Source of the DNA: an archaeon
GTDB lineage: Archaea; Aenigmatarchaeota; Aenigmatarchaeia; QMZP01; JAFGSV01
Reading direction: 5' to 3'
Assembly (NCBI GenBank): GCA_028279705.1
Contig: JANQNF010000021.1
Span: forward strand, 1 to 64,000
DNA: 64,000 bases
The notes beneath the pieces were generated by a model that did no database searches, was not told where the DNA came from, and worked only from the letters and a program-made list of their open reading frames with translations. Below are positions 47,650-57,100 of this stretch, piece by piece. The translations under genes were made by a program, and so were the position numbers. Positions within the stretch are counted from its first letter, which is position 1. Each line of letters opens with the position of its first letter.

Positions 47650-49254
47650 ATGGACTTGTACGTGGCTTCGGTTCTGATATTTGTTGCAATTCTCGCCTTT
47701 CTTGTCTACAGGGACAGAAAGAACTTTACCCGCGAGTCTATTTTCCTTCTGAGAAGGACAAAGGTCGGAAGGGAAACGATAATAAAGATAGGGGAGAAAT
47801 TCCCAAGATTCTGGCTATATTTGGGCTTTGTGTCTGTTATCACAGGGCTTTTGGTCTCAGTGCTTGGCACGAAAATGTTAATTGATAATCTCATAAGTTC
47901 AATTGCTGCCGGTTTGTCAAGGCCGGGACTTGCATTGATCGTACCTTCTGTTACAACAGAGTCCGTGATGGGTTACGGTTACATGACAGTCCCGTTTTGG
48001 TATTATATAATATGCATAGCGCTCCTTGTACTTGTACACGAGGGATTCCATGGCATATTCACCGCAAGGGAGAAGACCAAGATAAAGTCACTGGGTTTAG
48101 GTATTCTTGCGATCATACCGCTTGCTTTTGTAGAGCCTGACGAGAAGCAGCTGGAGAAGAAAGGTGTATGGCCGCAGCTAAGGGTCTTTTCCGCAGGTTC
48201 CTTTGCGAATTTCCTCTTGGCCGGTCTGTCGCTCGTGTTGCTCATTACCATGACGAATGCAGTTTATGCGCCTGCTGGTGTAGATTTTGGTATTAATTAC
48301 TATGCATACCCTTTCGCTCAGATATCTCTAAATGATGTGGAAAGCATAGGTGGGAATTCTGTTGAAGGAATTGATGACATGGCAAGTGTGCTTGAGGAAT
48401 TCGGTGAAAACGACATTGTGGAGATATCGGCAAATGGCATGTACTACCTGAAGAAGAAATACATCACAGAGCAGCTTGCAGACCCGGCTGCCGAGATTGT
48501 GCTCGTCTTCCAGGACTATCCGGCGGCAAAGGCCGGACTTGAGGGTACGATAATAGGCGTTGATGGCATGATAATAAAGGATCATGTTGACCTCTCGATA
48601 GCACTTGAAAATGCCGGCGAGGATCAGACAATTCATGTTACGGCAAAAAACGGCGACAACGAGGAGATATTCACCCTCGTCACGGTGAAGGCTCCCGATA
48701 CTGTAAGCTACGCTCCGGATTCGATGGTATACTTCTTCGCTGCAGCCGAGCATGTCATACCGGGCAGTATAGACGCGTATCAGGGATTTGGTGAATGGTG
48801 GGGAGGACTCGTCGGCATGAGAACCGACCTCACGTGGAATTACATAAAGGTAAAAATAGCCTCGTGGGAGTGGGTGTCGGACAACTATCCAGGGCTTGAA
48901 GTGACGGCACAGCGCAACCTGGACAAGTGGAACGCCATGCTTGAAGGCAGGAATAGCCCCGGATTCATCGGTATACTAAACGTCGCGCCCCACTACGAGA
49001 TTGCTGAAGGGTTGGTCCCGTACAAGGGTGTTGCAGACTTCACGCAGGGGCTTTTGATATTCCTTTTCATGATAAACCTGGGCGTAGGTATAGTAAACCT
49101 GCTTCCAATCAAGCCTCTTGACGGAGGGAAGATGTGGGACGTTGTACTGAAGAGGTATGTTCCAAAGCACGCCAAGCGTATAATGAAGGCACTTGGGTAC
49201 CTGGTGCTGGGCCTGCTCATTGCAAACTTCCTGCCACTGGGCGCCTTGTTTTAG
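47650..49254 (+). CDS. Site-2 protease-like (M50) intramembrane metalloprotease with PDZ domain
   Basis: About 534 residues. First zinc motif LVHEGFHGIF (H-E-x-x-H) in a membrane helix near 135; second motif NLLPIKPLDGGKMWD (N-x-x-P-x-x-x-L-D-G) near 485. Between them are further helices and PDZ-like stretches (DYPAAKAGLEGTIIGVDGM). It cuts membrane-bound substrates within the bilayer. The start at 47650 is preferred to 47635. The whole HExxH...LDG set is intact, so activity is expected. Confidence 0.9.
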   Translation: MDLYVASVLIFVAILAFLVYRDRKNFTRESIFLLRRTKVGRETIIKIGEKFPRFWLYLGFVSVITGLLVSVLGTKMLIDNLISSIAAGLSRPGLALIVPSVTTESVMGYGYMTVPFWYYIICIALLVLVHEGFHGIFTAREKTKIKSLGLGILAIIPLAFVEPDEKQLEKKGVWPQLRVFSAGSFANFLLAGLSLVLLITMTNAVYAPAGVDFGINYYAYPFAQISLNDVESIGGNSVEGIDDMASVLEEFGENDIVEISANGMYYLKKKYITEQLADPAAEIVLVFQDYPAAKAGLEGTIIGVDGMIIKDHVDLSIALENAGEDQTIHVTAKNGDNEEIFTLVTVKAPDTVSYAPDSMVYFFAAAEHVIPGSIDAYQGFGEWWGGLVGMRTDLTWNYIKVKIASWEWVSDNYPGLEVTAQRNLDKWNAMLEGRNSPGFIGILNVAPHYEIAEGLVPYKGVADFTQGLLIFLFMINLGVGIVNLLPIKPLDGGKMWDVVLKRYVPKHAKRIMKALGYLVLGLLIANFLPLGALF

Positions 49255-49272
49255 AATCTGCTGATTGCAGTC

Positions 49273-49548
49273 TCATGCTGCAAACATGTACCAACGTGAA
49301 GGGCCAGTTTTAATTTTAAGTATGTAGTCTCCTGTTTCGTGTTTGTATACTTCGTTTGCGATCTTGAAATTTTCTACCGCTTCTTGTGGTATGTCTTCTG
49401 GAATAGTCAGTTCTATTTTTTTCATTTTTTGATCGAGTTTTACATCAGCCGGTATCCTTCTTTCGCTTTTTTCAACTAGGCCACTTTCAATGTAAAGGTC
49501 GTTAATCACATCCGAGTACAACGTTTCTGGTCCCCTTTTTTTACTCAT
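49273..49548 (-). CDS. Hypothetical protein
   Basis: About 91 residues from the ATG at 49548 (a TTG at 49554 is open). Soluble, alpha/beta, with a strand-rich centre (KIELTIPEDIPQEAVENFKI) and C-terminal GDYILKIKTGPSRWYMF. No family recognised. AT-rich, converging on the protease gene with a gap of about 20 bases. Another single short gene among core genes. Confidence 0.55.
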   Translation of the reverse strand: MSKKRGPETLYSDVINDLYIESGLVEKSERRIPADVKLDQKMKKIELTIPEDIPQEAVENFKIANEVYKHETGDYILKIKTGPSRWYMFAA

Positions 49549-49673
49549 AATCAATATTTAACAGAAAGATTAAAATTTCTTTTTCTTTCTCCGAGCCATC
49601 AGCTTCACTCAAAGGCCGTGGCCAATTGTCAAAAGAAAGAAGAATTAGATGCAAATTTGTTGCTGAAGAGAAT

Positions 49674-49901
49674 TTACATGTCCTTGATCTGCTTTGAGAC
49701 AAATTCTCTTATCTGAGGATCGTCAGGTATGGCGATGTTCCTCTTGAACCTCTTGCTTCCGTCTGGAAGATAGAAGCCCCTCGAAAGGGAGATGAACTCG
49801 TTGTCACCCTCTTCGGTAACGGCCTTTTTCCTTGCGATCTCAAGGAAGTTGTTCTTTCCGAACTTTACTTCCTCTGCTTTTACAGTCTGGAATTCTACCA
49901 T
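49674..49901 (-). CDS. Small conserved-looking DNA/RNA-binding-type protein
   Basis: 75 residues from the ATG at 49901, which has a clear Shine-Dalgarno (GGAGG, about eight bases upstream). The frame to 49991 is longer but lacks support. Basic and beta-rich (TVKAEEVKFGKNNFLEIARK, then RFKRNIAIPDDPQIREFV). The shape, short strands and a final helix, recalls PC4/Whirly-like single-strand-binding proteins, but the match is weak and I do not assign it. A TATA-like TTATATATAC (about 49946-49955) lies upstream, giving a leader of about 25 bases. Confidence 0.6.
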   Translation of the reverse strand: MVEFQTVKAEEVKFGKNNFLEIARKKAVTEEGDNEFISLSRGFYLPDGSKRFKRNIAIPDDPQIREFVSKQIKDM

Positions 49902-49968
49902 TGTAATGACCTCCGTGTTAATTTGTATTTGCTGATTGGTTAATAGTATATATAAAGTTAACTGGGAA

Positions 49969-49978
49969 TGTTTAAACA
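49969..49978. repeat. Palindrome TGTTTAAACA
   Basis: Shared upstream region of the minus-strand small protein (49901) and the plus-strand propeller (50026). The 10-base palindrome contains the recurring GTTTAAAC core and lies about 15 bases upstream of the minus-strand TATA-like box. Confidence 0.45.
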
Positions 49979-50025
49979 TATCCAACCACACAAAAGTACT
50001 TTAATTTTAGCAACAAGAAAAATCC

Positions 50026-51312
50026 ATGGAAGACGCTGACGGATTTGATAGCTTTTCTGTCGAGATGGGAGACTTTGAGATAAGGAAGGTGAAGAAGTTC
50101 GACAGGATGTGGAAGGCAGAACCCGGCGGAAGTATATACCAGATGCTGCTTCTCCACGAAGGCGTCCTTTATTTCGGTTCATGCAATTTCAACATCTATG
50201 CGATAAATGCTTCTGATGGTTCATTGTTATGGAAATTCAAGACTGAGGGCATCGTGGGAGGTTCTCCACTCTACTATGAAGGGAAAATATACGCGGGGTC
50301 GTTCGATCACAACATGTACTGCATCGATGCATCTACAGGGAAAATGTTATGGAAATTCAGGGCTGATGAAGAGATTGCAGTAACGCCATTCGCATGGAAA
50401 GGGAGGATATTCTTCGGATCAAAGGACCATTTCATGTACTGCCTGGACTCAGATACGGGGAAGATGAACTGGAAATTCAGGACCCAGGACACAATCGTGT
50501 CTGCAGCTTTTGTATATGGAAACAAGCTACTTTTCGGCTCGTTCGATCACAACTTTTACTGTATTGATGCCAATTCAGGCGAACTGATATGGAAGTTCGG
50601 TACCCAGGGGGAGATAGTCATGGACAATATCCCTTTGGTGCATGAAGGTAAAGTGTATTTCAGTTCATTCGACAACAACGTCAGGGCGGTTGACTTGGAA
50701 TCGGGCGAAATGGTATGGAAATTCAACACGGGAAGCTATGGAAATTCGGTCGCGCCCGTTCTGCATGACAGCATACTTTATCACACGTCGAGGGATGGCC
50801 GGCTTTTTGCCCTGACTCCGGGGGGAAGGCTTCTGTGGAAATTCACGAACAAGGAGAACCTGAGCCTTCCCTTTATCCACGGCGATAAGATATTCGTCGG
50901 CGGCGAGGATTACAACCTGCACTGTATTTCGCTGGACGGGAAAAAATTGTGGTCTTACAAGACGGAAGGGCCGGTTTTCCAGAGGGCGGCTGCCGACGAA
51001 TCGATGGTTTTCTTTCCTTCCTGGGACTGCAATGTCTACGCCCTCGGCATTGAAACCCGGAAACTTGCATGGAAGTTCAGGTGTGAAGGGTCCCCTTCGC
51101 GACTTCCGCCGGTGTATGACTCGTTCGAAGTGGTCATGAAAATACCGGAAACGACCTTCAATGAAGAACCCAGGAGGTTATATGATACAGTAACAGGCAT
51201 TGACACAGAGGAAAACACGAGTTCGTACAAGTCAGAAATAACTTACAGGATGGGAACGGCATATATCAATAAAACCAAGTATCAGGTTGATGAAAAAACT
51301 GAAGGGTTCTAG
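50026..51312 (+). CDS. PQQ-type beta-propeller protein, paralog 4
   Basis: 428 residues with eight docking repeats (LLWKFKTEG, LWKFRADE, NWKFRTQD, IWKFGTQG, VWKFNTGS, LWKFTNKE, LWSYKTEG, AWKFRCEG). N-terminal tag FDSFSVEMGDFEI and C-terminal KTKYQVDEKTEGF are the family tags, more diverged than in the tandem trio at 19845-23765. It lies about 26 kb from them, between the small protein gene and Hel308, and on the other strand. Cytoplasmic by lack of a signal. Confidence 0.87.
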   Translation: MEDADGFDSFSVEMGDFEIRKVKKFDRMWKAEPGGSIYQMLLLHEGVLYFGSCNFNIYAINASDGSLLWKFKTEGIVGGSPLYYEGKIYAGSFDHNMYCIDASTGKMLWKFRADEEIAVTPFAWKGRIFFGSKDHFMYCLDSDTGKMNWKFRTQDTIVSAAFVYGNKLLFGSFDHNFYCIDANSGELIWKFGTQGEIVMDNIPLVHEGKVYFSSFDNNVRAVDLESGEMVWKFNTGSYGNSVAPVLHDSILYHTSRDGRLFALTPGGRLLWKFTNKENLSLPFIHGDKIFVGGEDYNLHCISLDGKKLWSYKTEGPVFQRAAADESMVFFPSWDCNVYALGIETRKLAWKFRCEGSPSRLPPVYDSFEVVMKIPETTFNEEPRRLYDTVTGIDTEENTSSYKSEITYRMGTAYINKTKYQVDEKTEGF

Positions 51313-51354
51313 ACGAAATGAATCCATTAATAACTTTGTTCAATAATGTGTATT

Positions 51355-53613
51355 ATGTCTCAGAATAGCATTGTAAAGAAGGTCATAGAAGTTTCCGGTT
51401 TCCCTGAACTGAATCCCGTGCAGAAGGCAGCGCTCGATGCGGGTCTCCTCGATGGCAAGAACATGGTACTCGCGGCAGCGACCGCATCTGGGAAAACCGC
51501 AGTTGCCGAGATGGCAATGTTGAATGCAATGAGTAGCGGGAAGAAGGCACTCTACATAGTCCCGTTGAAGGCGCTGGCATCTGAGAAGTACCACGATTTC
51601 AAGGAGAAGTACGAGAAGAGCGGGATAAAGGTCGCGATGTCCATAGGCGACCGGGATTCTTCAGATTCATGGCTTTCGGGCTTTGATATCATAATTGTCA
51701 CTTCAGAGAAGCTTGATTCACTCATAAGGCACGGAGCCGAATGGCTCCCGTCAATAGGACTCGTTGTCGCTGACGAAGTGCACCTCATAGATTCGCCTGA
51801 CAGGGGACCTACACTTGAGGTCATACTGACAAGGCTTCGCCAGCTCATAAATCCCCAGGTTCTTGCACTTTCTGCAACCATAAACAACTACGAAGAGCTG
51901 TCAGAATGGCTCGATGCTGTTCCTGTGAAATCGGACTACAGGCCGGTGAACCTCTATTGTGGGACTTTCCTCCAGGGAAAGGTCAGCTGGCACCCGAAGA
52001 AGGCAGCGCTCACGCTCCCCGCTGACCTGCCGCCAGTTTTCGAGATAGTTAGGGACACTGTGAAGAAAAAAAAGCAGTCGATCGTGTTCGTTTCCACGAG
52101 GAGGAATGCAGAATCGCTTGCAGGAAAGCTAGGTGACGTCCTGAGGGATTACCTGACTCCTGAAGAACGGACAAAGCTTGCGAAGTTGTCCCACGACGTT
52201 TCGCACGTGCTCGACAGGCCAACAAAGCAGTGTGAGAAGTTAAGGGAGTGCATCCAGAGGGGCGCGGTTTTCCATCATGCGGGCCTCGTCTCGGGCCAGC
52301 GCAAGATGATAGAGGATGCATTCAAGAGCGGCCTTATAAAAGTTGTTTGCGCTACTCCGACGTTGGCGGCTGGCGTCAATTTGCCAGCGTATAGAGTCGT
52401 CGTAAGGGACCTGAAGAGGTTCAGCTCGTTCAGGGGTATGGATTATCTCCCCGTACTTGAAGTAATGCAGATGTGCGGGCGCGCCGGAAGGCCCGCTTTC
52501 GACACCGAAGGCGAGGCCATACTCATTGCGGCCACGCCGGACGAGGAAAAGAAGATATGGAACCAGTACATAACGGGAGAATCCGAGAAGATCGTTTCGA
52601 AGCTCGGCGTACAGCCGGTCCTCAGGACGCATGTGCTTGCGCTTGTTGCAACCGGAGGCGTCTCGACGAAATCCTCGCTCATGGACTTCTTTTCGAGGAC
52701 GTTCTATGCCCATCAGTACAAGGACATGGCTGCGCTGGAGAGGGAGATAGACAGTGTCCTTGATTTGCTTGAAGGCTTCAATTTCATCAAAAGGGAGAGT
52801 TCCGGAAAGAGTGGCGGTGAATCGTTCGGCGAATTCATGTCAGCGTCTTCAATGGTTTCCGGTACAGACGTTGAAATAAGTGCTACCAAGATAGGAAGGC
52901 GCGTGGCAGAGCTCTACATAGACCCGCTCACTGCAGATCATATGATAAGAAGCCTTCAGACCATGAGAAAGGAAAGGCGGATGGGTCAGATGTCAGTGCT
53001 CCGTGTCATTTCAGGCTGCCTGGAAATGAAGCCGGGACTGAGCATAAGGAAAAAAGACATGGAAAATGACGATGGTGATACGATAGAGGATTTCATAAAC
53101 ATGAACAATGCGCATTTCATCGGCAAGGTGCCAAGCGAATGGGACATCGGCTACGAGGACTTCCTGAGAGAGATGAAGCTTGTGTGGATGCTCAGCGAGT
53201 GGACTGAAGAGAAAGGCGAGGACGACCTTTTCGATCATTTCGGAGTAACGCCAGGCGAACTGAGAGGAAGGCTTGAACTATCCGACTGGCTTTTCTATTC
53301 GATGCATGAATTCGGCCTGCTTATCGGAATGCAGGGAATGCTTGGCGATATAAGAAAGGCAAGAGTCCGCGTGAAGTACGGAATAAAGGAGGAACTCCTC
53401 CCGCTGATAAAGCTAAAGGGTGTCGGGCGTGCAAGGTCAAGAATACTTTTCAATAATGGATACAGGAGTCTTGAAAAGCTGAGGAAAGCGCCTATAACGT
53501 CTCTCACGAACATAGTCGGTCCAAACATAGCAAAGAACATACAAAAACAGCTGAGTGGTCCAGTGAAGGAAAAACCTGAAGAAATTCAGGGAAGTGTGGA
53601 AGACTCCCTATAA
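51355..53613 (+). CDS. hel308: Hel308-type (Ski2-like) DNA helicase
   Basis: About 752 residues. Walker A VLAAATASGKT near 40, DEVH box VVADEVHLIDS near 140, HHAGLVSGQRKMIEDAF, TPTLAAGVNLPA, QMCGRAGRP. The C-terminal winged-helix and ratchet domains and a helix-hairpin-helix-like end (LIKLKGVGRARSRILFNNG) complete the Hel308 layout. It unwinds lagging-strand DNA at stalled forks. Walker B Asp-Glu and the Q motif (FPELNPVQ) are present. The ATG at 51355 fits a TATA-like TTAATAAC upstream. Confidence 0.96.
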   Translation: MSQNSIVKKVIEVSGFPELNPVQKAALDAGLLDGKNMVLAAATASGKTAVAEMAMLNAMSSGKKALYIVPLKALASEKYHDFKEKYEKSGIKVAMSIGDRDSSDSWLSGFDIIIVTSEKLDSLIRHGAEWLPSIGLVVADEVHLIDSPDRGPTLEVILTRLRQLINPQVLALSATINNYEELSEWLDAVPVKSDYRPVNLYCGTFLQGKVSWHPKKAALTLPADLPPVFEIVRDTVKKKKQSIVFVSTRRNAESLAGKLGDVLRDYLTPEERTKLAKLSHDVSHVLDRPTKQCEKLRECIQRGAVFHHAGLVSGQRKMIEDAFKSGLIKVVCATPTLAAGVNLPAYRVVVRDLKRFSSFRGMDYLPVLEVMQMCGRAGRPAFDTEGEAILIAATPDEEKKIWNQYITGESEKIVSKLGVQPVLRTHVLALVATGGVSTKSSLMDFFSRTFYAHQYKDMAALEREIDSVLDLLEGFNFIKRESSGKSGGESFGEFMSASSMVSGTDVEISATKIGRRVAELYIDPLTADHMIRSLQTMRKERRMGQMSVLRVISGCLEMKPGLSIRKKDMENDDGDTIEDFINMNNAHFIGKVPSEWDIGYEDFLREMKLVWMLSEWTEEKGEDDLFDHFGVTPGELRGRLELSDWLFYSMHEFGLLIGMQGMLGDIRKARVRVKYGIKEELLPLIKLKGVGRARSRILFNNGYRSLEKLRKAPITSLTNIVGPNIAKNIQKQLSGPVKEKPEEIQGSVEDSL

Positions 53614-53641
53614 TATTAATTATAATTTTCATAGTAAGCAA

Positions 53642-54025
53642 ATGGAGATTCGTAACATTACAAGGAAGTCTTCACTTGCCACTAATGTAGAACTTGCAAA
53701 GAGCCTGTGGAAAAAAAGCCTCGGCCTTATGTTCAGGACCAATCTCAAAGACGATTTCGGCCTTCTCATGGAATTCGAAAGGCCTTCAAAGGACATCTAT
53801 TCCATATGGATGCTTGGGATGTTCGTTCCTATAGACATAATCTTCATAAGCGAGAGAAAGCAAGTGACCGACGTCTTTCACGATGTGAAACCCTTGTCGT
53901 TCAACCCATCGACATGGAAAGTGTACAGACCATCAATGCCTGTCAAGTGGATACTGGAACTGAAGGCTGGGAAGGCTAGGAAGGCGCGGACAGTGCCGGG
54001 AGACAGAATTTCCATTTCTGAGTAA
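53642..54025 (+). CDS. DUF192 family protein
   Basis: About 127 residues. AKSLWKKSLGLMFRTNLKDD and GLLMEFERPSKDIYSIWMLG and FVPIDIIFISERKQV follow the DUF192 pattern (R/K-x-x-G-L-M-f ... W-M-x-x-m-x-x-P-I-D-i-i-F). The family is widespread and its function is unknown. A frame from 53594 overlaps the helicase end and is not used. Plus strand, 28 bases after Hel308. Confidence 0.9.
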   Translation: MEIRNITRKSSLATNVELAKSLWKKSLGLMFRTNLKDDFGLLMEFERPSKDIYSIWMLGMFVPIDIIFISERKQVTDVFHDVKPLSFNPSTWKVYRPSMPVKWILELKAGKARKARTVPGDRISISE

Positions 54026-54043
54026 AATGAATAACTATATAAG

Positions 54044-54109
54044 AAGTTTAAACTAAAACCTTTTTAAGTTTAAACAACCTATATAAAAGGTTACAAACAA
54101 AGTAAAAAC
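54044..54109 (+). promoter_or_regulatory. Promoter of the giant surface-protein gene with tandem GTTTAAAC boxes
   Basis: AAGTTTAAAC occurs at 54044-54053 and 54066-54075, exactly 22 bases apart (two helical turns). The second box ends just before a strong TATA box (TATATAAAAG, about 54080-54089), about 25 bases before the ATG at 54110. The position is that of a BRE or a dimeric regulator site. Confidence 0.65.
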
Positions 54110-57100
54110 ATGGAAAGATTTTTAAACCTTCCTGCAGCTCTTGTACTTTCCCTCCTACTTCTCGTTGGTGTTTCGTCTGCGGCAGTCGTTGACGTTTCAG
54201 TTGGAACAGATGATGTCGTTTACGACACCAATGAGAACGTAACAGTTTCTGGTGTTGTAAGATATATGACCAACGGAAAGCCTGTTACAGGAACACAGGT
54301 CACGGTTACTGTCGAAAGCGGCACGCTTCATAGCAGTAACTATCTCACAGACGCTGACGGAAAATTCGCAAGCGATCCGTTCTCTTCGGGTTCAACTGAA
54401 GGCACAAAGACCATAGTGGTAGCAGCTACTGGCGGCCATTCCGGCGGTGTCACAGGGACTTTCAAAGTAGAGACAGAGAAGGATTATGTCATTACAACAG
54501 ACAAGTACACATACTCTCCCCAGGAACTGATGAACGCAACACTTACCGTAACCTCCGAGAGTACGGGCGCGCCGGTTTCCGGTTCAAGCGTCCTGATGAA
54601 GATCAAGAACGTCAACGGATCGATCATGCACAGCGAAACCGTGAGCACTTCATCTTCGGGAACGGCAACGATTTCCTGGAACATCACAAGCTACGGCGAA
54701 TACGTGGTAGTTGCAGGTAACGGTCTTGCAGTGGCGAAGTTTGACGTCCCTTCATTCAACATAAAGGTGGACCTGCAGGGTGAAGAAGGGAAAAGCAAGT
54801 ACATGTTCGGTTCTGATGACAGCGTCAAGGTGAGAGTCAGGGCAAGCATAACAAGTTCATCAGGCACAGTCATCGGTGTCAAGAATGCAGACGTCGGCGC
54901 TTACATGAAGGATTCTGACGGAAACACTGTGTATACATTCAACACAACGACAGAGACTACTGACGGCGTATACGAGACGGAACTAAAGGAACTCTCAAGT
55001 CTTGCCAACGGAGAATACTATGTCAAGGTTGATGTCACCAAGGGAAGTTCTACGCAGACAAAGAAAATATGGTTTGAAATCCAGAGCATAAGGGTCGATG
55101 TGATACCAGTTGGCGAGATGATGCACATCATGAGCTTTTTGAACGGCTCTGACGTAAGGCTAGGTCTTTTTGTCATGGACATGGAAACCGGTGACAAGAT
55201 CTCAGGCGATGCCATAACGAGTGCAACCATTCTGGGGTGCAGGGACAGCCAGTGGAAGGACTGCCTTTCAAAGATTTCAGGCGATCTTAATGTTACTGAA
55301 GAAGGCTTCATGGAGTTTTCAAAGATACTGCGATTCCTCGCGCCGAGCGAAACTGACGAATATTTCATAGAAGTTCAGGTCAATACCACTTCCGGTAACG
55401 GAAGGGGCGCAACCCACGTGTCTGTCCAGAACGTGATAACATATGCTGAGACAAAGGACAGTTTTGACAGCTGGAGGTGGATGTACGGTCCGGGTGAGAC
55501 GGTCGTTCTGGAAGCAAAGGCGATGACAGGAAACTGGCAGCCGGCATCTGTTACGGGTGTCAGGGTAGTCGAGGTGAGGGACGACGACTGGAACGACATA
55601 ACTGATAACGTCTTCGATACAGCATCGGAAAAAGTATCTTCGACAGCCAGGATAAACTTCACTGCCCCGCAGGATTCGGGATGGTTCCACGTCAAGATGC
55701 AGGTCAATACGACCGCAGGTAATGGTTATGCAGGTGCAGGTTTTGAGGTGAAGCTCTACGACATATGGGTCGACACGATGGACAGCAACGGCAACTGGCA
55801 GTGGAGGTTCGGGTCAGACGATGTAGTTTATCTTCATGCAAACGTTCGCGACCTTGGCGGCGGCCAGGTGGACACGGAAGACTACAGGCTCAGTATCACG
55901 CAACTCAGAAACGAGATGACAGGAAAGACATATTCCAACCTCAACGTGACAAAACAGGGAGACATACCCGATGACGAGATGGGAAGACCGGTTTTTGCAC
56001 TCGATCTTAGCGACCTTGATGTTTCTTCCGGTCATTACAACATAGAATTCGAGCTTACTGACATGGGCGGCAACAAGGACAGGGGCGGTGCGTGGCTGAA
56101 GATAAGCAACCTGGACGTTTGGATAAACACAAAGAGCGCTTCGGGTGAGTGGAAATGGAGGTTCGCACCAACGGATAACGTGACGTTTGAGGTGAACGCC
56201 AACTATTTCAATGGGACTTCAATTCCTGACGCATCCAACATAACAGTCGAGAATCTCATGTTCTTCCAGATGGGGCCACCGATGCCCGTGCCGCAGACAA
56301 AGTATAATCATTCTTCAGAGAACGGTCCGCAGAATCCGTCCAGCGGTACTGTGGTATCATGGGTAAAGGCAAAGTCCGGAGACCCGCTTGCGCAGGGCCA
56401 CTACATGGCACTTCTGAGAATAGTACTTCCTGACGGCACCACCGAGAACCAGGAGGCGTGGTTTGAGGTGAGCGTCATGGACGTCTACGGATGGGCAGAT
56501 CCATTCAGGGCCGCTACCGGGCAGAATGTGACAGCGCAGATAACTGCAAAGAAGATGGACGGTACCCCTGTCAATGGAACCATGCAGCTTGTGGAACTCA
56601 GGGACACAATGACGTGGATGGAAGTTTCCGGTTTCAGCGTGAGCGATACGCCGACCAAGGACACCAGTAGCTCCAGTACTGTAACGCCTTTTGAGATGGA
56701 TACTGACAATCTAACAGCGGGCCAGTACGAGGCCGTTGTGAGGGTGACAAGCGATGCTCTTGGAGCGAGTTCCGATGCCTACATATGGTTCGCTGTTGAA
56801 AACTACCAGACATCAGGATACTATGCCGACCAGACAAAGCATGTATACGCCCCTGGTGAGAATGTAGAATTATGGGTAGAAATAAAATACCCAAATGGTA
56901 CAGCATATGGCGGTCTCACTCCGTCTGTCTACCAGTTCGCCGAGACCGAGTTCTGGCCGTGGACGTTCACTGATGCGACCATGGTTTCTCAGGCAAGCCC
57001 GACCGATTCAATAAGCGGAAAGACCAAGCTCACATTCAGGGCACCGGATGACACTGGAAGGTACAGGCCAATGCTCAACGTATCAGGTGAACTTCAGACT

